DNA of 64,000 bases, taken from assembly GCA_023459495.1 (NCBI GenBank), contig JAEWTL010000078.1:1-64000 (forward strand). The letters are read 5' to 3'. The translations under genes and the position numbers were made by a program. Shown piece after piece: positions 1-8,446 of this stretch. Origin of the DNA: Bacillota bacterium (lineage in GTDB: Bacteria > Bacillota > Clostridia > Christensenellales > SZUA-584). Under the pieces are notes generated by a model. It was not told where the DNA came from, ran no database searches, and worked only from the letters and a program-made list of their open reading frames with translations. Every line of letters begins with the position of its first letter. Position 1 is the first letter of the stretch.

Positions 1-99
1 GAGGTATTCTATAAGTACCAGCGGTTACATGCAGCTTTGGGGTATCTGACCCCGAAATCTTTTGAGAAGCTGCGCAAGACCCAGTTATTAGCCATTTAG
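1..99 (+). CDS. IS3-family transposase, C-terminal end (partial)
   Basis: Frame 1 is open from the window edge to a TAG at 97-99 and encodes 32 residues. They contain the motif YKYQRLHAALGYLTP, the typical C-terminus of the IS3-family OrfB (DDE integrase core, rve) transposase. The catalytic DDE residues lie upstream, outside the window. No claim can be made on whether the element is intact. Confidence 0.8.
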   Translation, partial: EVFYKYQRLHAALGYLTPKSFEKLRKTQLLAI

Positions 100-120
100 A
101 CTGTCAAGCTGGCACCACTC
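1..120 (+). mobile_element. right end of an IS3-family insertion sequence
   Basis: The transposase tail is followed by about 20 nt ending in GTCAAGCTGGCACCACTCA. Read on the other strand this begins TGAGTGGTGCC, the TG...CA polarity expected of an IS3-type terminal repeat. The left end is outside the window, so the exact boundary and target duplication cannot be verified. Confidence 0.5.
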
Positions 121-145
121 ATATCACTTTCAAAACTCTACATTT

Positions 146-180
146 CGTCATTGCGAGGAGCGAATCGAAGAAGAGATCCC
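146..180 (+). repeat. REP-like intergenic sequence
   Basis: The start, CGTCATTGCGAGGAGCGAA, matches the widespread bacterial intergenic repeat that usually continues CGAAGCGACG...GGCAATCC. Here the second half has diverged (gaagaagagatccc). It lies between the IS end and the flippase promoter. Only one copy is visible in the window. Confidence 0.5.
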
Positions 181-244
181 TATTTATTAAATAAAAATTT
201 ATTCGGCATCAGATTCCGTTGATTTATGAAAATATACGCTTGTC

Positions 245-273
245 TTGATTCATTCGCGCTTTCCTGTTATGAT
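245..273 (+). promoter_or_regulatory. sigma-A-type promoter of the flippase gene
   Basis: TTGATT at 245-250 and TATGAT at 268-273 are separated by exactly 17 nt, giving a predicted transcript start near 280 and a leader of about 75 nt before the ATG at 355. Confidence 0.55.
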
Positions 274-354
274 GGGTTTCAGTTAGCCGGAGGTGGGCTT
301 TATTACAAAAGCGTGCTTTGCGCATTTTGAAATGCGAAGGACATATTAAAACTG

Positions 355-2043
355 ATGAATGCGCAAAAAAACTTTGTTAAAGGCGCGGCAATACTGAGCA
401 GCACGGGGATCTTTGCCAAGATTTTCGGCATGGTGTACACGATCATCACCACGAACGTGCTTCAGTCGATCGGCATGGCGCCCTATATGGCCGCGTTTCC
501 CGTATACACGTTCCTGCTTGCGCTCTCCAGCGCGGGTCTTCCTGTTGCTATCTCAAAAATGGTCTCGGAGCGTATCGCCCTCGGCGATCATTATGCCGCG
601 AACCTTGTTTTCCGCAAGGCCCTAAAGGCAATGCTGCTGATCGGTCTTGTGACCTCGGTGCTGATGATGGCGCTGAGCAAGCCGATTTCCCTCGTCCTAA
701 ACATTCCCCATTCCGATCTGACCATCATGGGCATCGCCCCTGCATTGTTCTTTGTTGCGGTCATGTCGACATACCGGGGCTACTTCCAGGGCATGATGCG
801 CATGACGCCCACTGCAGTGTCCCAAATCATCGAGCAGCTCGTCAAGCTCGGTGTCGGCATTGCGCTGATGTACCTGCTGCTCCCCTACGGCACCGAATAT
901 GGCGCGCTGGGAGCGATCCTCGGCATCACGGTATCCGAAGTGGTCTCTCTGGCGTATCTCATTTTCCTGTATAACCGGCGTAAAGCCAAAATCAAGGCGG
1001 ATATCTGGCGCAGCTCAGTGACGCGCCTCCGTCAGGGCATCGGCAAAAAGATGTTCTATCTCGCGCTCCCGATCATTATCGGTTCCTGCGCAATGCCGCT
1101 GGTGCAGCTTGCGGACTCCACGATCATCACCAATACGCTGATGAGTATGAAGCATATCGTTCTGTTCGGCAAAGAAATACTGATCGATACTGCTGTCATC
1201 GGCTCGGATGCGGCACATGAGATCGTCGACTCACTGTATGGCCTCACGTCCTACATCAACCCCATCATCAACCTGCCCGCCGTGTTCTCCATGGCGCTCG
1301 CCATGAGCCTTGTCCCCGCGATCTCCAGTTCCAATGCTTCGCATGATTTAAGCGGCGTTGCCAGCAAAGCCGGTATTGGATTCAAGCTCTCGCTGCTGAT
1401 TGCTCTGCCCTGCGGCGCCGGGCTTTACCTGTTCTCCGAGCCAATCATCAGTCTGCTCTATACGGTCAAAGATCCGCTCGGGCTTGGGTTATTTGCCGAA
1501 GCGGGTAAACTGATGTCCATCATGGGCATATCGGTGTTCTTCCTGACGATACTGCAGACCATGACAGGTGTGTTGCAGGGTCTCGGCAAAACCTATCTGC
1601 CCGTAATCAACCTGTTCATCGGCCTCGCGGTCAAGATCGCCATCAGCATCATCACAATCCGCATCCCGGAAATCAACATCGCGGGTGCCTTCTACGGCAC
1701 CGCTGCATGCTACTTCATCGCCGCGCTGCTCGACGTGATCTGTGTAATTAAGCACACCAGGGCGAGAATCAGCCTGCTCAATACGATTCTTAAGCCGCTG
1801 CTTGCAGGCGCGGTCATGGGCGCTTTCCTCTATTTTGCTCTGCCGCTGGTATCCAGCACGGGTGCCGACGGCGTACTTGCCTACTCCAGCATAAAGACCC
1901 TCCTCGCCGTCTTCGTGGCGGCTGCAGTATACGGCTTCTTCATGCTGCTGTTCCGGGCGGTTAACAAGGAAGACTTAAAGTACTTCCCCGGCGGAAGGCG
2001 GATCGCAGCATTTGCAGTCAAGCTGCACATTTGGAAGCGGTAG
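355..2043 (+). CDS. SpoVB/MurJ-type polysaccharide flippase (MOP superfamily)
   Basis: A 562-residue polytopic membrane protein with about 14 hydrophobic segments. The N-terminus NFVKGAAILSSTGIFAKIFG is typical of the SpoVB branch of the oligosaccharide/lipid-linked precursor flippases (MATE-like MOP superfamily). Family members export lipid-linked cell-wall or spore-cortex precursors across the cytoplasmic membrane. The length matches SpoVB-like proteins (about 520-560). The gene stands alone between its own promoter and a terminator. Substrate and a role in sporulation are inferred from the family; spoVB itself cannot be distinguished from its paralogues here. Confidence 0.8.
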   Translation: MNAQKNFVKGAAILSSTGIFAKIFGMVYTIITTNVLQSIGMAPYMAAFPVYTFLLALSSAGLPVAISKMVSERIALGDHYAANLVFRKALKAMLLIGLVTSVLMMALSKPISLVLNIPHSDLTIMGIAPALFFVAVMSTYRGYFQGMMRMTPTAVSQIIEQLVKLGVGIALMYLLLPYGTEYGALGAILGITVSEVVSLAYLIFLYNRRKAKIKADIWRSSVTRLRQGIGKKMFYLALPIIIGSCAMPLVQLADSTIITNTLMSMKHIVLFGKEILIDTAVIGSDAAHEIVDSLYGLTSYINPIINLPAVFSMALAMSLVPAISSSNASHDLSGVASKAGIGFKLSLLIALPCGAGLYLFSEPIISLLYTVKDPLGLGLFAEAGKLMSIMGISVFFLTILQTMTGVLQGLGKTYLPVINLFIGLAVKIAISIITIRIPEINIAGAFYGTAACYFIAALLDVICVIKHTRARISLLNTILKPLLAGAVMGAFLYFALPLVSSTGADGVLAYSSIKTLLAVFVAAAVYGFFMLLFRAVNKEDLKYFPGGRRIAAFAVKLHIWKR

Positions 2044-2066
2044 CGTATAAATTAAAAGCTCTTACC

Positions 2067-2098
2067 AAAAAAGGAACGGTAAAAGCCGTTTCTTTTTA
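2067..2098 (+). terminator. intrinsic terminator after the flippase gene
   Basis: The arms AAAGGAACGG and CCGTTTCTTT pair with one G-U, separated by a short loop and followed by a T-rich run. It sits 25 nt past the stop codon. Confidence 0.65.
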
Positions 2099-2138
2099 TA
2101 TCCTTATATTCCATGCTCAACCCTCGCCCTACACCTGC

Positions 2139-3371
2139 TTAAAACACCAGCCATCCAATCGAGAAGCAATAGGTGTATACCGGCAGCAGCAGTGCGAATA
2201 AAGCTGTCAGTGCGATATCCGCCCAGCGCCGCTTCGTTGCCATCGCCAGCGCGGGATACAGCACCGCGAGGCCCATATAGTAGCGGAAGCCGGACAGCAA
2301 CCACGTGGGAGCGAACGCCACGAACAAATACGCAAGCGCATACAGGCCGTAGGAGGCGCGCATCTTCTTTGCCATTACGGGCAGTGCCAAACCGGCGGCT
2401 ATCATAACAGTAAACTGGCTGCCCCATAGTGTCAGCTTGTCGCGCAGGCTGTTGCTCTCGGATGTAATCTGTCCCCATGTGACGCGCAACGAGTTGGCGT
2501 AGCTCCCGAAGCGCTGGCTCCAGTACTGCTGCTGCATCTTCAGGAACATTAACGTATCGCCCGTCAACGCAAGGTTCATCATCAGGTAGATGAACGTGCC
2601 GAGCGGAATCAACAGCAGCATCGCGGTGTGGCCAAAGAACTTTCCCCATCGGCGCGGCGCATCGCTCCGCGGCAATATGCCATCCGCGCGCAGCATCTCA
2701 ATGAATATCGGAAGCACGAGCAGCACGCCCAGATTGCGCGTCAGCGCGGCAAGGCCGCCCAGCGCGCAGGCAAGCAGGAACTGCCGCTTTCGCATATAAT
2801 ACAGGCTCGCCAGCGACAGGAAAAGGAACATGGACTCGGTGAAGGGCGCGCCCAGAAAAACCGTGAGCGGAAAGATCAGCAGGAACTTGACCGCCCGCCA
2901 CGCGGCACGTTCGTCCGCGTCGAGCAGTACCAGCTTATAAAGGTATACGCTTGCGCCGCCGAGGCACAGCCAGGAGACGATCATGGCGGAAAGACGCGCG
3001 TCGATGAAACCCAACGTAAACAGCTTCACCACCATGGGATACAGCGGGAAGAACACCACGCGCACCCAGCCTTCGGTATCGCTCCAGTAGCCCAGCGTGA
3101 TGATCTTCAGGTATTGGTCGGCATCCCAACGGTTCCATGTATCCAGCAGGTCACAGCCATTGCCGAGCAGAGCCTTGGCCCCCCAGTTTAGCAGCAGCAG
3201 CAGCACCCTGGAGAGCACCGCGACCGCAAATACAGTCAAGAATACGTTTCTTGCGGGCTTTACCGGGATGGTCTCCGGCTTCGGTTTTTTCAAGCGCCAT
3301 ATAACAAAGAACGCGGCCAACCCGAACACCGCATATTGGAATATCTGAAAAATCAGTTCAGCCCTGTCCAT
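2139..3371 (-). CDS. PIG-V-like mannosyltransferase family membrane protein
   Basis: A 410-residue protein with about 10 hydrophobic segments. Near residue 80 it has the acidic motif WNRWDADQYLKI, the W-D-A/x-Y signature of PIG-V/GT-C-type glycosyltransferases. A nearby GYW...FFPLYP motif also fits the family. Such enzymes transfer mannose or a similar sugar from a polyprenyl-phosphate donor on the outer membrane face. The start MDRAELIF at 3371 is preferred over an in-frame ATG at 3410. Neither has a ribosome binding site, and a promoter -10 box lies only 6 nt upstream of 3371. The acceptor is unknown. Confidence 0.7.
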   Translation of the reverse strand: MDRAELIFQIFQYAVFGLAAFFVIWRLKKPKPETIPVKPARNVFLTVFAVAVLSRVLLLLLNWGAKALLGNGCDLLDTWNRWDADQYLKIITLGYWSDTEGWVRVVFFPLYPMVVKLFTLGFIDARLSAMIVSWLCLGGASVYLYKLVLLDADERAAWRAVKFLLIFPLTVFLGAPFTESMFLFLSLASLYYMRKRQFLLACALGGLAALTRNLGVLLVLPIFIEMLRADGILPRSDAPRRWGKFFGHTAMLLLIPLGTFIYLMMNLALTGDTLMFLKMQQQYWSQRFGSYANSLRVTWGQITSESNSLRDKLTLWGSQFTVMIAAGLALPVMAKKMRASYGLYALAYLFVAFAPTWLLSGFRYYMGLAVLYPALAMATKRRWADIALTALFALLLPVYTYCFSIGWLVF

Positions 3372-3377
3372 AGCGCG

Positions 3378-3406
3378 ATGATACCACACCTGTACAGTGG
3401 CCGCAA
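3378..3406 (-). promoter_or_regulatory. promoter abutting the glycosyltransferase start codon
   Basis: On the minus strand TTGCGG and TATCAT are spaced by 17 nt, followed by six bases (cgcgct) and the ATG. Transcription would be expected to start at or beside the A of the start codon, which implies a leaderless mRNA. Confidence 0.4.
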
Positions 3407-3449
3407 CCATTGTATGGAAAATACAACCCGTCCGCTGTGATACCCGAAT

Positions 3450-3480
3450 AAAAAAACAGCCTCCGGGACTGCCGGAGACC
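3450..3480 (-). terminator. intrinsic terminator after the GltS-like gene
   Basis: On the minus strand CTCCGG and CCGGAG flank a short loop, and a run of seven T follows. It lies 18 nt past the symporter stop codon. Confidence 0.75.
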
Positions 3481-3497
3481 GTCTATACCAAAGCCCG

Positions 3498-4925
3498 TCA
3501 GGCTTTCTTTTTCCTGAAGATCTGCTTCCGGAACAGGATGAGGTTCATCGCGACGAATAGTACCACCAACGCGCCCAGCGTAATCCACGTATTCGTCATG
3601 TCACCCAGCAGGCCGATCGGCGCGTACCCCAGCAGCAGCAGCATCGGGAAGCCGAACACGATGGCCCAGAGCTGCTGATAGACGAGGTTGGAAGCCGCGG
3701 GCGTCTTGAACAGTGGGTCGATTTCGCGCACGAGAATTACGCCTGTGCTCGCCGTGCCGGTCAGCATGCCGTACATCGAGAGGAACGCTTCGTGCGGGTA
3801 ATCGGGATACAATTTTTTAGCGATGAAACGCACCTGAAAGTAGGTGGATACCGCGCCGACGACGCATATGAGGAGGAGCGGAACAATGAACTCGCGGTGC
3901 GAGAACGCCGTCAGGTCGATCGCGGCGATGGAGGCCACCACCATCAGGTCGAACATCACGCCCGAAATGCGTGAAAGCATGAAGTTGTTGAGGTACTGCC
4001 GCTTACCGCGCTTGGTGATGCCTTTGAGGATCGCCTTCATCAGGATCGCCATTACGGTGCCAATGAGGAAGTTGAAGCCCCAGATCAGCGGCTTGACGGT
4101 GGTAACAAAGAATCCGCCCAGGCTGTCCAGCCCCAGCGATATGAGGTACATGGCCACATATGCCGCCATATAGGTAAATATCACAAGGCCGATCTGTATG
4201 GTGAGCTTGTCAAGCGATTCGGAAAGCGGAATCTCGCCTTTCTCCGTGATGGTCTCCGCCGACAGGTTCTCCATCTCCTCGGCGTTGATGCTGGCCTGGT
4301 TCACGATTCCCTTCTTCTTCAGCCGGTTCAGGTAAATCACGCCGCCGATGCTGGCCGATACGAAACCCAGCGCCGCAACGGTTAAACCGAAGCTGCCGCC
4401 GTACTGGAACGAATCATACGCGGTCGCCGTCTCGTAGATGTGGCCCCAGTTATACGCCTGACCCGGGCCCTGTCCATAGCCCATGGGCAGCAGCAGGCCC
4501 GAATCCGCCCAGTTGCCCAGCACATAAAAAAGGCCGATCGTGATCGCGAGGCCGAAGACTGCCTGCTGCAGATAGGCCGATACGGTGGTAACGCCTGCGT
4601 TGAAAACGTCGGTGTTGGCCTTGGGATTCTTCTGTCGGTCTGTCTGCCGCAGCGCTACCGCGACAAACCCGAGGCCGAGGCCATGATAGGTCAGCGTTTC
4701 CATTGTCACCTTGGTAAACAGCGAATCGCCGGTGATTTGCTCATACGCGAGGTTAGCGATCAGGATCAGAAAGCCGCCCAGCACAGCGCTGGGAATCAGC
4801 GACTGGCGCAGCGGTTTGATAAGCCGGCGCAGCATATTGGCGGTCAGCATGCCGACGAGCAGGATGGTCAGCTCAATCATCAGCGACCATACGCCCGCAT
4901 CCCAGAATTGTTGTCCGGTGGTCAT
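3498..4925 (-). CDS. sodium:glutamate symporter family protein (GltS/ESS family)
   Basis: A 475-residue membrane protein with two sets of hydrophobic segments around a central charged loop (about residues 210-250). The N-terminal half contains LRQSLIPSAVLGGFLILI and the C-terminal half LSMYGMLTGTASTGVILVREIDP. Both are the paired re-entrant-loop regions typical of the GltS/ESS family of Na+-coupled glutamate carriers. The start at MTTGQQFW is chosen because AAAGGAG lies 8 nt upstream; an ATG 27 nt further upstream has no such site. It is monocistronic with its own terminator. Substrate specificity is inferred from the family. Confidence 0.8.
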   Translation of the reverse strand: MTTGQQFWDAGVWSLMIELTILLVGMLTANMLRRLIKPLRQSLIPSAVLGGFLILIANLAYEQITGDSLFTKVTMETLTYHGLGLGFVAVALRQTDRQKNPKANTDVFNAGVTTVSAYLQQAVFGLAITIGLFYVLGNWADSGLLLPMGYGQGPGQAYNWGHIYETATAYDSFQYGGSFGLTVAALGFVSASIGGVIYLNRLKKKGIVNQASINAEEMENLSAETITEKGEIPLSESLDKLTIQIGLVIFTYMAAYVAMYLISLGLDSLGGFFVTTVKPLIWGFNFLIGTVMAILMKAILKGITKRGKRQYLNNFMLSRISGVMFDLMVVASIAAIDLTAFSHREFIVPLLLICVVGAVSTYFQVRFIAKKLYPDYPHEAFLSMYGMLTGTASTGVILVREIDPLFKTPAASNLVYQQLWAIVFGFPMLLLLGYAPIGLLGDMTNTWITLGALVVLFVAMNLILFRKQIFRKKKA

Positions 4926-5239
4926 TGGCGTACTCCTTTTACGGAAATTCATTTGCAGTGTTAATTGAGTTTACCATACTGTCAGGAAAATATCAGCATC
5001 CCGTTTCGAATTTAACGCAAAAGTAACGTTTTCATTAGAACCGGCTGTGTTTTAGCTCCACGATTAGTGGATGTTAAGGTGTATATAAACATTTTATATT
5101 GGCAATAATGCATAGTACTCTAACGGTCAAAGAGACTAAGTTTGGAGCAATATGCTTCGGCGGGCAAACATTACACATTGAATAGATTAATATGTTTATC
5201 CGTCTCTGCAACAGCACCAATGATACTGGAGGTTACGCT
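4926..5239. other. intergenic region between gltS-like and DUF2508 genes
   Basis: This AT-richer stretch separates two divergent genes and must hold both promoters. Several TA-rich hexamers (for example around 5080-5100) are visible, but I could not pair any convincingly with a -35 box. I see no coding signal or RNA motif. Confidence 0.4.
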
Positions 5240-5437
5240 ATGGCGAATCATTCCGACGAGTACGCTGCCGACGTGCGCCGCGCATATTCTGAGTGGCAGG
5301 CAGCCGAGAATTACTTTGACAACGTGGATGACCCCGATCTCATCGACTTTGCGATCTACGATATGGAAGCCGCAAAAAAGAAGTATTCCTATATGCTCCG
5401 CAAGGCGCGTGAGTGCTACGGCGAGGAAGACGAGTGA
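5240..5437 (+). CDS. DUF2508 (YaaL-like) small protein
   Basis: A 65-residue acidic protein. The stretch AYSEWQAAENYFDNVDDPDL followed by FAIYDMEAAKKKYSYMLRKA matches the DUF2508/YaaL family, a short helical protein commonly found in Firmicutes near recombination or sporulation genes. Function is unknown. The ATG at 5240 is preferred because GGAGG lies just upstream; the frame also extends upstream to 5192 without a ribosome binding site. Confidence 0.75.
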   Translation: MANHSDEYAADVRRAYSEWQAAENYFDNVDDPDLIDFAIYDMEAAKKKYSYMLRKARECYGEEDE

Positions 5438-5490
5438 TCCTCCCCGCCGAACAAACCATTCCATCGACGATATGTTTCGCGGGTCTGGCT

Positions 5491-5552
5491 GCTGACGAAG
5501 GGACCCCTTAAGGCTCCGCTTCTAAGCCACCGCGAAGGGTACGTCGTCAAGC
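5491..5552 (+). repeat. short member of a hairpin-rich intergenic repeat family
   Basis: It begins GCTGACGAAGGG and ends with TCGTCAAGC, giving an imperfect terminal inverted repeat TGACGA/TCGTCA. The core ggctccgcttctaagCCACCGC resembles the element at 38530-38724 (GGCTCC-C--C--A-CCACCGC positions shared). It lies between a gene end and its terminator. Confidence 0.45.
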
Positions 5553-5554
5553 TT

Positions 5555-5582
5555 ACCGGCGTTAAACCTCGCCGGTTTTTAT
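5555..5582 (+). terminator. terminator after the DUF2508 gene
   Basis: ACCGGCG and CGCCGGT flank an 8-nt loop and are followed by TTTTTATTT on the plus strand. It overlaps the last codons of the convergent folT gene. Confidence 0.7.
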
Positions 5583-6127
5583 TTATCCGCAGGCACTGTC
5601 CTGCGGCGGCTATTCACCACCGGCCGCAGCCTTTCGGCAAGTACCATGACCAACGCCGTCAGAAGCGGTATCTTGATGAGCACACCGACAGCACGGCTGG
5701 GCAGCAGCACAGCCAGCGGAACGCTGTAGAACCAGTGGATCAGCAGCGTTGTCAGCACGGCAGAGCAGACAAGCTCGGCAACGGACACCATCAGCAGCGC
5801 CTTTACAAGGCCTGTCTTCTGCGACCGGATATAGAACAGCCCTGCGATCACGCCGTACAGCGCCATTACTGCCGAAAAAGCCGGATTATATGCGCCTACA
5901 GGCATCATGAAAAAGCTGATCATTTCGGACGCAAAGCCCACGAGACCGCCCGCAATCGGGCCAAAATAGATGCCCGCCAGCATCACCGGCAGCCCAATCA
6001 GCGACAGGTCTGTTATCTTCATGCCGCCAAAGAACAGGTCGATGGATATGAACGCCTTGAACACCGCGCCGATCGCCGTCAATAGCGCCAGCACGATGAG
6101 CGTTCTGAGATCAAATTTTCCGCGCAT
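5579..6127 (-). CDS. folT: folate ECF transporter S component FolT
   Basis: A 182-residue protein with six hydrophobic segments. The N-terminal segment (TLIVLALLTAIGAVFKAF) and MKITDLSLIGLPVMLAGIYFGPIAGG match the substrate-binding S components of energy-coupling-factor vitamin transporters, folate subfamily. It would work with a shared EcfA/A'/T module encoded elsewhere. The assignment is reinforced by a THF riboswitch directly upstream and by folC as the upstream gene. The ribosome binding site AAAGGAGG is part of the riboswitch expression platform. Confidence 0.88.
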   Translation of the reverse strand: MRGKFDLRTLIVLALLTAIGAVFKAFISIDLFFGGMKITDLSLIGLPVMLAGIYFGPIAGGLVGFASEMISFFMMPVGAYNPAFSAVMALYGVIAGLFYIRSQKTGLVKALLMVSVAELVCSAVLTTLLIHWFYSVPLAVLLPSRAVGVLIKIPLLTALVMVLAERLRPVVNSRRRTVPADK

Positions 6128-6134
6128 TAGAAAA

Positions 6135-6300
6135 CCTCCTTTTTTTCAGACTCACAGCCCTGCTGCAAAAAAGGAGGCTACGCAAAATACATCCTTATTC
6201 GGCACCACAGCGGACGCAATATTGCACCGCAGACTTAAAGTCTTTCGTTTAAAGGCGACTTCCCATCCTTTAACACTTAACGCGCAATATCTACTCTGTG
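6135..6300 (-). promoter_or_regulatory. tetrahydrofolate (THF) riboswitch with SD-sequestering hairpin
   Basis: On the minus strand the aptamer (6300 to about 6206) opens CACAGAGTAGATATTGCGCG and closes GCAATATTGCGTCCGCTGTG. The conserved GAGTAGAT...GCGTTAAGTG...GGATGGGA.GTCG...CGAAAG...GCGGTGCAAT...TGC.TCCGCT series of the THF-I riboswitch is visible. Ends CACAG/CTGTG form P1. Downstream, CCTCCTTTTTT (6177-6167) is complementary to the folT Shine-Dalgarno region AAAAAAGGAGG (6145-6135). Control is therefore probably at translation initiation: ligand binding would favour masking of the SD. Confidence 0.9.
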
Positions 6301-6312
6301 CATCTTGCGTTC

Positions 6313-6341
6313 AATATATCACACGTCGGTTTGCTTCGCAA
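6313..6341 (-). promoter_or_regulatory. promoter of the folT transcript
   Basis: TTGCGA and TATATT lie 17 nt apart on the minus strand, inside the 3' end of folC and its spacer. The predicted start is just upstream of P1 of the riboswitch, so folT can be transcribed separately from folC. Confidence 0.5.
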
Positions 6342-7620
6342 CCGGAATATGTTGATCGACAGCGCGGCGAGCCGTCTCCGCAAGATAGAGCGAACCGCAG
6401 ATCACGATTGCGCCTTCGCTGCCCGCAAACGCCGCCGCATCCTGCACTGCTTCGTCCATGCTCTCGTACGCCTTCGACTCCACACCCCTTCGCCATGCGA
6501 TATCCGCCAATGCCTGCGGTGACAGCGCGCGCGGGTTGTCCGGCCTCACAGCGATGAACCGCCAGCATACCGAAGCCATCAGCGCCACCGATTCCTCCAC
6601 CTGCTTGTCCGCCAGCATACCCATGATCACGATCGGCCTGCGCTGCCACAGGTCGCGCATCGTCAGCGCGAGCGACTGGAGGCCCTGCACGTTATGCCCG
6701 CCATCCAGCATCACAAACGGAGCTTCCCGCAGCACCTCCTGCCGGGCGGGCAGGTATGCCGAGCCGACACCCCGCGAAATGGCCTCATCAGCAATAACAA
6801 AATCGCGCTCCCGCAGCGCCAGCAGCGTATCGACCGCGGCCAGCGCATTGGCAAACTGGTGGCCACCGCCCAGACGCACATGCATCCCCATGCCCTGATA
6901 TTCCATATTCGTGCCGAAGAGGCTGGTATCCCGTCTGGTGACCTTGCTGGTATCCGCAACGATAAGCGGGTTTCCTTTTTCCGCCGCCGTCTCGCGAATC
7001 ACCGTTTCTGCCTCCCAGCCCTGTTCGATGCTCATAACCGTGACGCCACCCGGCTTGATGATGCCGCACTTCTCGCGCGCGATCTCAGCCAGCGTATTGC
7101 CGAGGTACGCCATATGGTCATACGATATGGGAGCGATCACGCTGACAAGGGGCTGCGATATCACGTTGGTCGCATCCAGCCTGCCTCCCATGCCCGTTTC
7201 GATCACCATGATGTCGCAGCCGCGCTGTGCAAACCACAAGAACGCAGCGGCGGTCAGTATCTCGAACTCCGTAGGATAGAGACCTTCCGCCGCCATCGCG
7301 TCCGCCTGTGCGTACACCTCATCCACCACACGGGCAAACTCCTCCCGCGATATCTTCTGCCCATCGATATCGAAGCTGTCACGGTAATCTTTAAGCCAGG
7401 GGGACATGTACAGCCCCGTCCTATACCCCGCTTCCCGCAGCGAGGATGCGACCATCGCGCAGATGCTGCCCTTGCCGTTTGTCCCGGCAACGTGCACGGA
7501 AGGCACAGCGTCCTGCGGATTGCCCAACCGCGCGCAAAGGCGTCCGACGCTTTCCAGCCCCGGCTTCCATCCCAGCTTTGCGCTCTGGCGCAACCTCTCG
7601 GCTGCCTGTTCGTAGTCCAT
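6319..7620 (-). CDS. folC: bifunctional folylpolyglutamate synthase / dihydrofolate synthase
   Basis: A 433-residue cytoplasmic Mur-ligase-family enzyme that adds glutamate to dihydropteroate and reduced folates. The P-loop HVAGTNGKGS is at about residues 43-52. The folate/Mg site motif ETGMGGRLDATNV is at about 140-152, and the C-terminal Mur-ligase domain contains LDGGHN. Length is normal for FolC. It follows the DUF998 gene by 9 nt and precedes the folT riboswitch, placing folate retention (polyglutamylation) beside folate import. Confidence 0.93.
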   Translation of the reverse strand: MDYEQAAERLRQSAKLGWKPGLESVGRLCARLGNPQDAVPSVHVAGTNGKGSICAMVASSLREAGYRTGLYMSPWLKDYRDSFDIDGQKISREEFARVVDEVYAQADAMAAEGLYPTEFEILTAAAFLWFAQRGCDIMVIETGMGGRLDATNVISQPLVSVIAPISYDHMAYLGNTLAEIAREKCGIIKPGGVTVMSIEQGWEAETVIRETAAEKGNPLIVADTSKVTRRDTSLFGTNMEYQGMGMHVRLGGGHQFANALAAVDTLLALRERDFVIADEAISRGVGSAYLPARQEVLREAPFVMLDGGHNVQGLQSLALTMRDLWQRRPIVIMGMLADKQVEESVALMASVCWRFIAVRPDNPRALSPQALADIAWRRGVESKAYESMDEAVQDAAAFAGSEGAIVICGSLYLAETARRAVDQHIPVAKQTDV

Positions 7621-7629
7621 TTGAATCCC

Positions 7630-8277
7630 TTACGCCTGTTTCTCCGGCCGCAGCTTTCTCACCAGCGATACCGACAGCACAAATACCCACGTCTGCAGCG
7701 TAAAGATGTTGAGCCGCTCAAGCAGACCGCCCACCGTCAGATGATTTGCAAGCGCCACAGGCGTCATGCCACCCGAAACGACGATCATTACGGCGCATAT
7801 GAGCGAGAACACGCCCAGCACCCGAAGCCCCGGCGATTTCACGAGTCCCAGCCCCACGAGCAGCACCGAGCTGATTGTGCACAGCACCACGATACCTGTC
7901 ACAATGAGATGCCCCATGTTCTCCGGGTCCATCTCCGTGCCGCCGCGCAATGGGAAAAGGCCATAACCCACCAGCGACGCAAACTCCATGATAAACAGCA
8001 GCACCGCGCCGACGATAGCTGTCTTTTTCGCCCCCGCTTTACGCAGTGCGAAGATTGCCCATGCCGCGAAAATGATCGCGAGCACGCCATATACCGTAGT
8101 GAACCCCCGAAGCAGCGCGGCATTCGGCGCACCATCCGCCGTGAGCTCGCTGATGGTCTGCGTCATGTGGCTGTAGCCCGTCCAAAGCAACCCGCCCAGC
8201 ACCACATGCGCCGCGTAAATCACCGCGCTGACCGCACCGGAAATGCCGATCCACCGCAATACGTTCCGTTTCTCCAT
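7630..8277 (-). CDS. DUF998 family membrane protein
   Basis: A 215-residue protein with six hydrophobic segments. YSHMTQTISELTADGAP between segments 1 and 2 is the hallmark of the DUF998 family (usually Y..LSQTISELGA). Function is unknown. The start MEKRNVLRW is chosen for GGGAGGG 7 nt upstream; an ATG five codons earlier lacks this. It is the first gene of a two-gene unit with folC, but nothing in the sequence ties it to folate. Confidence 0.7.
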   Translation of the reverse strand: MEKRNVLRWIGISGAVSAVIYAAHVVLGGLLWTGYSHMTQTISELTADGAPNAALLRGFTTVYGVLAIIFAAWAIFALRKAGAKKTAIVGAVLLFIMEFASLVGYGLFPLRGGTEMDPENMGHLIVTGIVVLCTISSVLLVGLGLVKSPGLRVLGVFSLICAVMIVVSGGMTPVALANHLTVGGLLERLNIFTLQTWVFVLSVSLVRKLRPEKQA

Positions 8278-8407
8278 AGTCTGCCCTCCCATTATGTTTT
8301 TCGATTATTTTACCAGAGAAAACAACAGGATTCATCACAAATCGATTAAGAATAACGGCTTCAAATCTGCAGCCATTGCATATAGGCAATTGCGGCAGCT
8401 GGATCAT

Positions 8408-8433
8408 AAAAAACCGCCCTTTCAGGCGGTTTA
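8408..8433 (-). terminator. terminator of the ABC importer operon
   Basis: On the minus strand AACCGCC and GGCGGTT pair across a short loop and are followed by TTTTTTA. It lies 13 nt beyond the ATPase stop codon. Confidence 0.8.
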
Positions 8434-8446
8434 TATCCGGTTGGCA

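Noticed and set aside
6694..8349. Long plus-strand open frame (551 codons) antisense to folC and the DUF998 gene
   Set aside because: It lies entirely opposite two well-recognised genes, lacks a ribosome binding site, and its product is His/Arg/Gln-rich nonsense typical of the complement of GC-rich coding DNA.
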